Part shown: in pieces, positions 46,244 to 57,393 of the stretch
Layout: each line of letters opens with the position of its first letter
How positions within the stretch are numbered: the stretch's first letter is position 1
Translations under genes and position numbers: made by a program
Source: Cerioporus squamosus
Taxonomy: Eukaryota > Basidiomycota > Agaricomycetes > Polyporales > Polyporaceae
Assembly: GCA_022592435.1 (NCBI GenBank)
Contig: JABYQS010000055.1
Coordinates: 1 to 64,000 of the forward strand
Direction: 5' to 3'
Length of the DNA stretch: 64,000 bases
The notes under the pieces: generated by a model
What the model saw: only the letters and a program-made list of their open reading frames with translations
What the model was told of the DNA's origin: nothing
Databases searched by the model: none

Positions 46244-47825
46244 ATGCCCATCCTCGGCCTGCCTGCAGACAAATACCCAACAAAACCCGCTCACTTCGAC
46301 ATCGAGCGGGTCATCCGGCCGAACATCCTCGCGCTGCACCCATACAGATGCGCGCGAGACGACTATTCGGAGGGCATCCTCCTTGACGCGAACGAGAACG
46401 CGCTCGGTCACTCCATCCCTCCTGCTGCCACCCTCGAGCCCGAGATCCAGGGCACGCTGAACCTCGACCTGCACCGATACCCTTCGCCCACGCACGACGA
46501 TATCAAGGCTCGGCTCGCTGAGCTTCGAGGGCTTCCCGGCACGGATCACGTTTTCCTTGGGGTCGGGTCCGACGAGGTTATCGACCTGCTCATCCGAGTT
46601 TGCGTCGCGCCTGGGACCGAGAAGATCCTCATCACGCCGCCGACGTATGGGATGTACTCGGTGTGTGCGCAGGTGAACGACGTCGGAGTTGTCAAGGTTC
46701 CGCTGAAGTTGAGCGGTGATGCCGGAGAGGGAGGGGAGAAGGGGCGGTTCTCGTTAAAAGTCGACGAGGTAAGTTCACTTCGTACATTTGCTATTTGTGG
46801 AACCTCGCGAGACGTAAATGCCGCTCTGTGTGTAACTTTCCTGCGCGATCACCTCCGGCTTATGTACAGAGATGTACGGTGCGGGATAGACGCGAAGTAG
46901 GGAGAGCATCGTGAGGATGTGCTCCTTGAACCACAGGAGCCGGATAGAATGCGGCAATTTTGATGAGCGCCGCGAGACCCTCAGGCTGCTTCTGCAGAAT
47001 GCACACCATGTCCAAGTCCTCTCGGCGGGTCCAGTGATTGAATCGTTTAAAACAGGTGAAGAAGGCCATCTCGGCAGACCCTTCAATCAAGCTCGTCTTC
47101 CTCTGCTCGCCGGGTAACCCGACGGGCACGCTCATCTCTCTGTCGTCAATCCGGGAAATTCTCGACTATGAAGATTTCAAGGGAGTTGTTATCGTCGACG
47201 AGGCGTACATCGACTTCGCGGACGATAAGGACAGTGCGGTCTCACTAATCAAGGAGTACGCGAACCTCTGTGTAACCCAGACGCTGAGCAAGAGTTTCGG
47301 CTTGGCCGCCATTCGGTACGTGCTTAGGATCGTGTTCTGAGCTATCTGTACCGACGATCGCTCTCCAGGCTAGGGATTGCGTTTGCCCACCCAGCGCTGG
47401 TGCAAATATTGATGAATACGAAGGCGCCGTACAACATTTCGACGCCTACTGCCGCACTAGCCCTTTCCGCTCTATCGCCCTCTGCCATAGATCTTATGAA
47501 GCAGAAGGTGTCGACACTTGTGAAGGGGCGCGAACAACTGCTCAAGGGACTGCAAGAGCTCCGCCCTCTTGGGCTTGGGGCAGCCATTGGCGGCAATGAT
47601 GCAAACTTCGTCATGGTCCCGGTTCTGGAGAAGTCTGGAAGCGGGAAGGCTGACAACGCTCGGGCACAGAAGATCTACAAGACCCTGGCGGAGCAGGAGG
47701 GTGTCGTCGTACGATACCGCGGCGGGGAGCCTGGGTGCGCGGGGTGTCTACGGATCACGGTGGGCAGTGAAGAAGAGATCAAGGTTGTGCTCAAGAAGCT
47801 CGGTGAGCTCTTGACTTCCTTGTAG
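46244..47825 (+). CDS. HIS5: Histidinol-phosphate aminotransferase
   Basis: Exons 46244-46768, 47056-47315 and 47369-47825 give 413 residues. The start MPILGLPADKYPTKPAHFDI lies close to the first conserved block (IRPNILALHPYRCAR). Class II aminotransferase features: LLDANENALG, LHRYPSPTHDDIKARLAELR, FLGVGSDEVIDLLIR, FLCSPGNPTGT, VIVDEAYIDFA, the PLP-lysine region TQTLSKSFGLAAIR and the C-terminal VVVRYRGGEPGCAGCLRITV. It is a PLP enzyme that transfers an amino group from glutamate to imidazole-acetol phosphate in histidine synthesis. The first intron (287 nt) is long for this window. Confidence 0.95.
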
Positions 47826-48435
47826 CTAGACAGCACACGTACGGAATGACACGGACTTGTGTTCTGCGCGACTGTTAGCGAGACCATTCGTGGGACCCGG
47901 GTTAGGGTCAAACAAACGCGCTCAGTCACGTCACGGTCACAAGATCGAAACACGCGTCGAGGGCCTCAATTACGCTTGTGTCGTTTGCTCCACCGTGCAG
48001 CGACCTCTCCACATTTCAGAGGCCCGAACGTTCCACCATGAGTGCGTACCTCCGGCTCGAGAACATCGCTGATAACGACGAGGTGCATGGCTCGGAACAA
48101 TGGCGAGACTGTTCAGCGGGGCTGGGAGAACACGCTCGCCCCATTTGCTGGAGCGGTGGCGTTGCTTAATTGCACGCAAGGAGTTGCAGCAAACCCGATC
48201 AGCCTCCGCTGACATCATCCTCGTCCCTGCGACCGGGAGACTGGCGAGAGTCGTCCATGTCCCGAAACGGACGTTTCTGAGCCATGACGTCTTCCTCGTC
48301 ATCGGTCCCGAGGGAATATAAAGCAGGACGGGCGACACCCTTCCCAAATCACATTCGCAACTCTCCCCACTCCCCCACACTTTCACGACTGCTACGACTG
48401 ATACCTCTCGCTACGTTTACGACGATCAATCCGTA
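47826..48435. other. Intergenic with TATA element
   Basis: About 610 bases; no gene seen. TATAAA at 48317-48322 lies 114-119 bases upstream of the HAM1-like start. Confidence 0.55.
48317..48322 (+). promoter_or_regulatory. TATA box of the HAM1-like gene
   Basis: TATAAA followed by a C/T/A-rich leader with repeated CTCCCC-type tracts. Confidence 0.5.
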
Positions 48436-51400
48436 ATGTCTCTCCCGCAAGCAACGAAGGATATCTCAGACCACCCGGCGGCGGTAAGTCGTCCTTTGTT
48501 CTCGACGCTGGTAACTCGTGGAGCTGACTTGCGGGCGCTGTAGGGGTCCGTCGTCGACCCAGTCGACAAGAAGACCCAGGCTGCCGACGTCGACCGGAAG
48601 CTCCGCTTCTACGGCGTCCTGAAAGCTTTCAACGAGTCTCGCATGCCCACAAACGAGCAGATCGACCGCGCCCTCACCTACGTCCTTCAGCACTCCCCGG
48701 TCGACACCAGGGAGCTTTCGCATGACGGCAAGCGGTTGATTGACGATACCCGTGATATCATCGAGACAGCGCGCCTCATTGTTCAGCAGAAGAACGCAGA
48801 CGAGCTCTTTCAGAACTTCATTTGGCATACCCGCGACGTCGATCTCGACCAGGCCAAGAAGGATCCCAACGAGGTCGTTCCTGTAGACAAGGAGAAGGCC
48901 AAGAGCGACGGTCAACAGGCCGTCCAGCATCTCCGCACTCTCCTCTCCCTTGTCCTCACCAACGCTGAGGTCCGTAAGCTACTCACCGACTTCTCCGTTA
49001 TCGGCCGGGACATTCTCGCTCGCGCCGCTAGCAAGGTTGCCGACAAGGCCCGTCCAGACGAGGAGCGTCTTCGTCGTGTCGATGAGTCCGCGCCTCGCGA
49101 CCAGTTCGTGACTGAAGGCGGGCGGCTCGTTGGACCAGACGAGACTCCGGTGAGTATATGCGCCTTTTCCGCCCGCCTACGTTATCTCATGTATCCTCAG
49201 GTTCTCGAAGCCCGCATTCCCGGCACCGGTACCACTGTCGCCCAGCACCCCCGCGAGGAGCTGGGACACGGAGCGAAGGTGAAGCAGGAGAATGGCGAGG
49301 TAAAGAGTGGTGCCTCCGCCATCAACGAGGCTCAGCAACGAGCCAATGAGACCATTGAACAGGGACGGGTGAGTCCTGCAGCATTGCTTGCACTGACGTG
49401 GTTGTAGTACTTACTTGTCTCGCTCATTTCAGACCGAGGCCCAACGTCAGAAGGAGGATGTGAACAACATCGTTGGCGGAGACCCGGTTCCGGACAACCG
49501 CGAGGACGCCGAGGCGAAGAAGTCGGGTCTCATGAACAAGATCCGCGGTGTTAGGGTAAGTAGACAGACCTCCTATATGCAGGGAAACACGGCTAAAACC
49601 AGGGTATCATGCAGGATAATTTGACGGACCGCGTCCCTCAAGAGCACAAGGACCGCGCTAACGAGCACTACGACCGCGCTAAGCGCGTCCTCGCCGAGGA
49701 CTACTTCCCTGAGGAGCGTCGGGACCAGTTCATCTTCCGGGGCAAGAAGGCACGTACATACATCACGACGATCTTGCCCACTGTTACTGACGGCGATTGC
49801 ATGTTCTTGCTTATAGGTGATCGTGGAGTGCCAGAAGCACAAGGACTACCAGGAGTCTATCCAGTGGCTCCTGAACTTCCTGGAGGAATACGCAGCCCAC
49901 GGCAAGACTGTCGCAAACCACGGTATGTATCGATGAGCAGTCATCTCAATTGCGCGACTTGCTGATGTTACGCAACGCAGGCAAGGACTCCACGAACCAG
50001 CTTCAGTCCGACGGCGCTTTGAACCAGGCTACTCACGAACTGCGCACTCTCCTTGAACGGTTTGCGAACGGCAAGAGCCTCGGCATCATCGGTGATGCTA
50101 TGCAGGCCCTGTACAACGATGCCCAGCAGGACGAAGAGCTCAGGAACTGGTTCCGTTCCGTGGACGCGTACACGCGTAAGGTATGGGCTCACGTGTACTC
50201 GACATCCTAAGCCCCTCCTTACTGAAGCGACACAGGTCTTGCTCGACCCCGGCTTCGTGCTCGAGCCCCAGTGCAACAACGAGGCCAATGAGCTCCGCGA
50301 GAGTGGTCGCCGCTTCTATGATGACAAGTACAAGGGGCACTTCGACAACCTCTTCAATGCGGCGATCGATTGGTTCCGTGGCCTCGGCGAAGACCCGCTG
50401 AACAAGAGGTACGTTCTCCTACGCTGCATTCCCCCTTCGATTGCTTATGAACGTGCTCAGGTTTGGCGAGGATTGGGCTCGTCTCACTAGGGACCTCCTC
50501 TTCGACAGCGAGGGCAGTCTCAAATTCAAGCCTGACCTCTGGATGGACATCCGCAAGGTCATACTGCCCAGTATCATTGACCAGGTACGACGTCCGGTAT
50601 GGAATGTGTTGATTGATTTACTGACGACAGAGTCTTTAGGTCGGATACATGCCTGTTCCACGCATCGAGTACACCGATGATCAGCTCGACCTCGTCATTG
50701 AGAACCTCGCACTCTCGGGTCGCAACTTGTTCCCTAACATCGTCAGCATGGAAGCGCACAATTTCATCAAGTTCAGCCCGTATAATGCTATCAAGTGTGT
50801 GAACATGTTTGCCCTTCCCGATCCCCACTAACCACTGTTCCACATCAGGGACGAGAATCACCATGAGTTCGTGTTGACATTGGGCCAGATTCAAGCCGAT
50901 ATGCGCGACGTCGCATTCTACTTCAAGAAGAAGACCGGCTTCCCCAAGCTCTCGGACTCTGGCTTGGCCGACGTATTGCTGGGCGGCGAAGGCCTCACTA
51001 TTACTGCACACGTGGTCTCCGCGGACAAGGATAAGTCTAGCGTCTTCAAGGTCAAGAACGTTCACGTCAAGGTTGGAACACTGAAGTTCTCCATCCGCGA
51101 CTCGAAGCACGACCTGTTGTATAAGACGTTGCGCCCCCTCGCGACTGGGCTTGTCAAGAAGCAGCTGCAGAAAGCTATCGCCGACGCTGTCACGACTGGT
51201 CTTGAGTACGTTGATGGACAGCTCGTTGGCGTGCGTGACCGGATGGCCGAAGCAAAGGCCTCGGAAGATAAGTCGCGGACTCAAGTCCTGCAGGAGGTGA
51301 GTTGCCTTCGCGTTCCGCCGAGCAATGGTCATATGTTGATATCTTGTACCCTAGATGTTCCAACGCAAGCAGGACGAAGCTCAGTCTGTGAGGTCAAAGG

Positions 51401-51549
51401 CAGACGAGAAGGGTTCGCACTTCAAGATCGTCTCTCGTCGCGACTCGGCTCTGCTCCCGCAGCAAGGTCACCCGGCAGGATGGGTCAACCGTACGCAGGA
51501 GCGCGAGGACGCCGCTATGCGCGGGAAGGACTGGCGCAGCGACGCGTGA
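48436..51549 (+). CDS. HAM1-like (DUF4449) fungal protein
   Basis: Twelve exons close exactly in frame to 830 residues: 48436-48483, 48544-49149, 49201-49368, 49433-49555, 49603-49749, 49817-49922, 49981-50180, 50236-50408, 50461-50584, 50640-50794, 50849-51296 and 51355-51549. It begins MSLPQATKDISDHPAAGSVV; KLRFYGVLKAFNESRMPTNE and DRALTYVLQHSP follow. The middle is long, charged and helical. The C-terminal half includes MPVPRIEYTDDQLDLVIENL, NLFPNIVSMEAHNF and GTLKFSIRDSKHDLLYKT, which looks like a lipid-transfer (BPI/TULIP-like) beta region. This matches the conserved fungal HAM1-like family (N and C domains), of unknown biochemical function. The intron after 49749 would be a GC-AG intron. 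Strong expression is suggested by the TATA box and codon bias; that is inference. Confidence 0.8.
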
Positions 51550-52487
51550 GTTGCATCATCGGCTCTAGTGGATTGTGTTGATGCTCATCTCTTCACCTCA
51601 GTTTCTCCATCGTTTGAAGCAAGAACCCGTACATCGTGTCACTGTTCCCCGAGTCCCTCCGTATCATGTTCCCATCTAATGTTGTACGAACCTCATGACT
51701 ATTCGCATCCGAGAATGCTTCGTCCCTCGTTCCTATTCATACCCCTTGTATCGTATCCCGGACTGTATCGTACTGCATGTTAGTTTGTACCGATGAATTT
51801 CACTTTCCTTCCTTTACTCGCGTCGGCTCAGGTTGGAGGAAATGCATGATGGCCCATTGATCGTCACTCTTGCGGAGATGATGAGCACCGACTTGAGCTT
51901 TCGACAGCTTCTGGGAAGACGTGAGCAGAGTGCAAGGGCGACGGGAAGCCTAGGGCGCGCGACGCGTCATGCTGCGCGCTGACCACGTGAGCGCGACAAA
52001 TCGTACCGGGATTTGCCGTACGCGCACGGAGCGATCGGCGTGTGGCACAAAGTAGTAAGTACGCCGGCACAAGTTGTTTATTTCCTCCTCTAACTTCTAA
52101 GTACAGGGCAACCACTACGCCTCTTCACGAACAATTCGACTACTCAACCGCAATGCTCGATCACTCTCGAACGACCGATGCCAGAGTCTGCGCTCATCTG
52201 TGTCGTGAACATCGCCGGCGCCGACGCAATGGTGATGGTAGCTACCGCGGCCATCGTACCCTCGTGTTTGCCAGCGACGTACATGGTGCACGTGGTACCA
52301 CATGCGCTGTGACGAGCAATACATCCGCGCAGGTGCTCGAGCAAGAGAATGCTGCGCGTGTCTCTTGACGGCATGCATGCTGCGGTAAGTGGGACCCTTC
52401 AAAACAGCAGGTATACGCACATCGGTGAGGATCCATTGACTCCAACGCCTCCAGAACCTTGCTAGCCTGTGTATCAGTGCAAAAGCC
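51550..52487. other. Intergenic, about 940 bases
   Basis: No convincing gene on either strand; minus-strand frames at 52115-52489 have no family features. Confidence 0.5.
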
Positions 52488-54704
52488 ATGTTGCCCTACT
52501 ACCCTGCCCTCCGCGACCTAGTGTTGAACCATAGGAAGAGGTGCAAGGTGTGCCGACGGGTCCTCGTGGGAAAACAGAGATGCAGACATCGCGGTGGAAA
52601 GAACAAGGATCAGCTTCTTCCGGTGAAGCGTAGGATCCAGATCCAGGTTACTCTCGATGCTGCATCTGTTGCGGAGGTACCGAGAGCGGTCAGCCAGTCA
52701 GGATGGTGCCCGCTCTGCCCGCGGATGTTCGACGGTCGGGCTCTCTTGGAGATGGTAAGCATCATGATCCAGGTTTTCCTCCCAGGCAGGTGCTGATCAC
52801 TTGTAGCATCTCCAAACCGAGCATGTTGTTGAAGCTCGCCCGTATGAGTCACCCTTACTCCTCCCCGCCTTGATGGCCAAACATGGTCAACCGAGGCGGG
52901 CAGAAGGAGAGTTCAATTGCTCTCAGTGCCGAGCTACGTTCGGTACTGACGGGGAGCTCCAGCAGGTAGGCTCGTGTACCTGCCCTATCTGAACCAAATA
53001 TGTCTGATATATTATGCATTCATAGCACATGACGCGTCTCCCTTCGTGTGCGATTTGTGCGAAACACCTTCTCCCCGGACAGAGCTTGCAAGAGCATTAC
53101 AGAACTTCGCTCTATCACCCTCACTGCATGAGGTGTGATACCGGCTTCGTGAACCATGCAGCATCTCACGCTGTAAGTCATCGAGCCTTGAGTCTTTTGT
53201 CCCATCGTTGCTCACATGCAGCTATCCTGCACCAAGCACCAGTCCCATTGCATCGGATCTGGCGGAAAGGGAGATGATACGAAGAGGCCCAGGCGTAAAG
53301 TAGATACCCTTCTCTTGTGCATGCATGACAAGAGACTCACCTTTATTGGCAGCGACGGACCGGGAAACGCAAGGAGTCTCTCATCAAGCGGCTTGCAGAG
53401 CTTTGTGTCCTTCCGGACGCAATACGTCACCAGTCTGCGGATAATGTGAGTTATACCTGACGGTGAGGTTCGCTTGAGGTAATTGAGATGAGATGAATGT
53501 AGGCTTGTCTGTCGTCGTCGTTGCGCAGCGCGTCCCATACAGATACATACCCGATTCCGGCCGTAGGTGAATCACGTGTCGAAGAACAGAATCCCCCCGA
53601 AGACACTTCCACTGCAAGCTCGTGTACTGCGGAAGCTGATGTGCTGCGCGACGCGGTCAAGGAACAGGCGACAGTATCTCAGGCTGCGTTACTCGAGACG
53701 AGATTGCTCGAAGAGACGAAACCTGACTCGGAGTGCTTGAAGGCGGACATGTCACCCGAAGTTGAGGTCGTATCGCTTGTATATACCCACTCCATCGTGT
53801 GTTGACTTCCCTCTGCAGGACCAGGACATCGAGAGTACTACAATCCACCTTAGCGTCCTCGATGAGGACCATGGGTCAAGCCCTACACATCTCGAAGACA
53901 ACTGCGACGTGTACAGTGATAGAGACTCCCAGCTCTCGTATGCTACCGCCGCGACGTCGCTACCTCCCTCCGAGGCGGCCCTAGCTTCGACCATGTGCGT
54001 TGATTTCCGTGGGCAGCCACTGGTATGTATGGTGATGAAACGCTGATTCGAATATGCCACAGGTCATTGTCGGAAACTCCTGACAGTGAATGCATGGTTT
54101 TTGCTCCGATGACACCACACGAGGAGGCACAATTACCGTCTGTTCCCGAGCGCTTCATCTATCTTTCAGATCATCAAGTTCAGGCCCTCGCAGGCGGCAT
54201 ACAAACGATGTCAGAGGACGCAGACCGGTATGTACGGTCAAGGGGAAGTGACAGGCGTCTCAGCGACCTCGACGACGGCATCCGAGGTTCCGACATCCAT
54301 TGGCGTCACGTCCGGCGTGTCGCTGCCCAGGGACGAAGCCGTGGCCAAACGGATTTTTGGCACCTCCGAGGGTGCCACACCTGACGTAGCGTCAGACCTC
54401 CGAACATATGCCTCCAGTGAGCAGCGTGACATCTTTTCATTCAGGCTTCGAACTCAGGCTTGGACCAAGCTCCGGTTAGACAGTCCAGGGCGCCGTCTTA
54501 TCATTGCAGATCTTGTCAGATGGAGCCGCGCAATGACCCCGTTGTGACAACATGTGGGCATGTTTTCTGCCTTACGTGAGTTTTTCTGACTTTTCTGCTC
54601 TCCGTCGTTGCTGACGACCCTACCGCAGCTGCATTACGCAAGAGATCGCGTCGAACCTGTGTTGCCCCGTGTGCGGCCTCTTGTTCTTCGTGAGGTTTGT
54701 GTGA
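52488..54704 (+). CDS. C2H2-like finger / RING protein, copy 5
   Basis: Recognised exons: 52488-52754, 52807-52965, 53026-53172, 53222-53299, 53353-53445, 53503-53766, 53819-53994, one starting at 54063, a RING exon ending at 54575, and 54629-54704. The start is MLPYYPALRDLVLNHRKRC. Fingers: RCKVCRRV, WCPLCPRMF, with exon 2 opening on His; FNCSQCRATF, then exon 3 (147 nt) opening on His with SCAICAKHLLPG...HYRTSLYHPHCMRCDTGF. A basic segment (KRPRRKRRTGKRK) created by splicing could be a nuclear signal. A long acidic Ser/Thr linker follows. The RING reads YHCRSCQMEP, CGHVFCLTCI, CCPVCG, tail LLFFVRFV. The segment between about 54220 and 54445 could not be joined cleanly. Probable ubiquitin ligase. 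Confidence 0.7.
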
Positions 54705-54898
54705 TGGTAGCGGTATATGTAGCGCATATTACGCCTCGCGTTTCAGTCGTGCGATCTGGCACATCATTCGTGAACTCACCACAACTTCAAGTGTACTGTA
54801 CGCCCCGGTACGTGGCCACGTGATCGGGTGCAAGATTGCCACTCCGCCTTCTCTTCTCCGAGTCCGACACTTCTGTGCTGCGGCAATGCTCGGGAAGC

Positions 54899-54905
54899 AT
54901 ATAAA
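54899..54905 (+). promoter_or_regulatory. TATA-like element of C2H2/RING copy 6
   Basis: ATATAAA 43-49 bases before the ATG at 54948. Confidence 0.4.
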
Positions 54906-54947
54906 CCCTTCCACTCCCATGGTCGCTGCTGCGTCACAGAAACGACC

Positions 54948-56878
54948 ATGAGTGGACAAAATCAGGCGTATACATGTCATGAATGCGAGGAAGTGTTCCA
55001 AGGTCGGGGTCGCTGGCAGCAACATATAACGAAAACCGGGCACCAAACCCGGACACCAGACACGACAGATTCTGGAATCAAAGCAATGCCAGCTCAAGTG
55101 AGTAGTCTCGATTTTCGGTGATTGTCTGGCTCAATATACTCCGCAGGACGCAGCAAAGAGCGTAGAGGCCGGAACCCCCGAAAACAACTCGAGTGAAGGG
55201 TCGTCGGCACCAGGCGACACTCTCACATGCTCTGTTTGCAGTACAGTCTTTCTGTCTGAACAGCTGCTGCGGCAGGTGAGCTCTCTGGGACCCTGCTAGA
55301 GCTTGAGAGGTTACCGCCATCTTGCTCATTGGGATGGTACCGCAGCACCTACTCTCGTTTACGTCGTGCAACGTCTGCAATGTTCACCTACCTCCAGACT
55401 GGGTTCTAGAGGCCCACTATGCGACGACAGATCGCCATCCTAAGTGCGATAGGTGCGGTCTCGGGTTCAGAGACGACGAGGACTTCGGTTGGGTAAGTGT
55501 CTCGCTTGGGACTACAGTGGAGCTGCGGACGCTTACTGGATATTACAGCATATCTTCGAGTGTTGGGCCGACCTCGAAGGCGAGCCCAATCCTCCGACCT
55601 CTGCGGGCGTAGCAGTTGGATCGAGTTCTGCATACTCGCCTTCCGGAGATGTTGTGGATGCTCCGAGAGACACTCCGGACAAGGGCAAAGCGCCTGCCCG
55701 AAGGTCCTCCTACTCAAGACAAGTTGAGCATACCCTCCATTCTGCCACGACGGCCAACCTGGAGCCGGCCGCGGACCTAATCTCCCCGGCTGCAGCTGAC
55801 ACTGTGAGTGGCACCGTCACAGTCTCTTCGCCGCGACCAGTGGTTGCTAAGTCCGTTCAATTGTAGGATTCTACACCTGGACTATCACTGGATGGCAGGA
55901 GCTCCACTGTCCCATATGTGAGAGCTGCGAATAGTTCAGAACACGAGACAGGACGTGCCATTCACCCGGGCGCCAAACCAAGGACTCCAACTCCAACAAA
56001 CCAGCAAGTGAGCGCATTAGTCAATGTCACAGCCCTAGGAGCCCAAGGGTACGTACGACTTAGTTCCGAGTTATCTAACTGACTCACTGGACCTGTAGAC
56101 CTGCAATGCAGCATCGGACACCGCTGGCCGAAAGAGTCCAGTCAACAACAGAGGACGTGCCCACACCTTCTTTCCCGAATAGTTCCGTTTGCCCGTCATA
56201 CAGCTCAGCGACGGGACACAGGGAGGTGGAGGGAACGCAAGACCGACAACCTCGGAGCTCTCGCTCGTCCGGCACTATTGACCGACTGCCTGTCTACGGT
56301 TTCGCAGATGAACATGCAGTTAGCGAGGCCTCATCCGCCTCGTCGTCTCGGACAACTGCGCCCCGATACCCGCTTTCTCCTCAGGTTCATCCCCCCGCCT
56401 ACTGCTTGCCGCCTGATATCGAAGCTCCTCAACACAGGGCGTCTTCGTCGACTAGTCGTACACATCGCGCATGTGAGGAGCTGCCGTCCGGGAACCTCCT
56501 TCACGGGACTACCCCCCACTCGGCCGTAGCGACCCCGCGGACGTCCAGCCTTCGCACCTCCGATGATGGTGGGTAGTCCTGAGATTTCAGCGGTCTTTTC
56601 AATTATTTCTATCTGACCTACGCCGGGACTGTAGGATCAGCAAAGACATCTTGGCATTGTCGAATATGTTTCAAGAGTCCGTGCGAAAAGCCGGTCGCAA
56701 CCATGTGCGGGCATGTATTCTGCAAGAGGTACGTGGTCCTTGGCGAATATCTTTGGATGCATAGCTAATTATGCTGGGTGATAGCTGCATCATAAAGACA
56801 ATGGAATCCAGCCTCTCGAGTAGTTGCCCGGTATGCCAAAGGATGTTCCTACTGGGCTTGAAAGTATCGGGGACCTGA
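54948..56878 (+). CDS. C2H2-like finger / RING protein, copy 6
   Basis: Eight exons close in frame to 488 residues: 54948-55097, 55147-55275, 55346-55492, 55549-55803, 55867-56007, 56112-56568, 56635-56728 and 56785-56878. The start MSGQNQAYTCHECEEVFQGR begins a textbook C2H2 finger (second His in KTGH). Exon 2 ends LTCSVCSTVFLSEQLLRQ and exon 3 (147 nt) opens on His: CNVCNVHLPPD...HYATTDRHPKCDRCGLGF; exon 4 opens on His again (HIFECWAD). A disordered Ser/Pro/Thr-rich stretch of some 270 residues precedes the RING: WHCRICFKSP, CGHVFCKSCI, SCPVCQ, tail MFLLGLKVSGT. All RING ligands are present. This is the best complete reference copy of the family. Confidence 0.82.
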
Positions 56879-57393
56879 TTCGGCTGTGCAGGACTACTTT
56901 ACGCATACGAATGCCGCTTGATATTCTCTTTCCACTACTAGTACCTCTTTGCTATCTACATGAGCCCGTAAGCGTGTTGCGCTGTGATTCAGAGTAGATA
57001 GTACCCTCATGAGCGCCCCATGCGTCACGTGAGCGCGACACCGGTACTGTTGCCATTGGCCAATAGCCGCCGAGACGCCAGCGACCTGAATCTCTCTCGC
57101 TTCGTCTTGACCACCACAACTCTGCCTCGCTCATAGCTTTAGCCTCCGATGATGGAGTTGGTATTCTGCTACAGCCGTAAACGCGACTCGCTATACGAGG
57201 ACCTCCCAATCGTACGGCACCCGCACTTCGTCCGGCGAACTCTGTTCTTCAAGTTCCATTCTCATGCTGCGGCAGATGCCTAGTGGTCCCGGGGAGCTGC
57301 GGTAGTGCGATTTGAAAGATAGTGTCAATAAAGGAGCTCGCATGCTTATTCTTGCTCCTCATCCTCTGCACCAAGGACACCGCTCTCCCTGCA
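56879..57393. other. Intergenic
   Basis: About 515 bases between family copies 6 and 7; nothing beyond presumed promoter. Confidence 0.5.
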
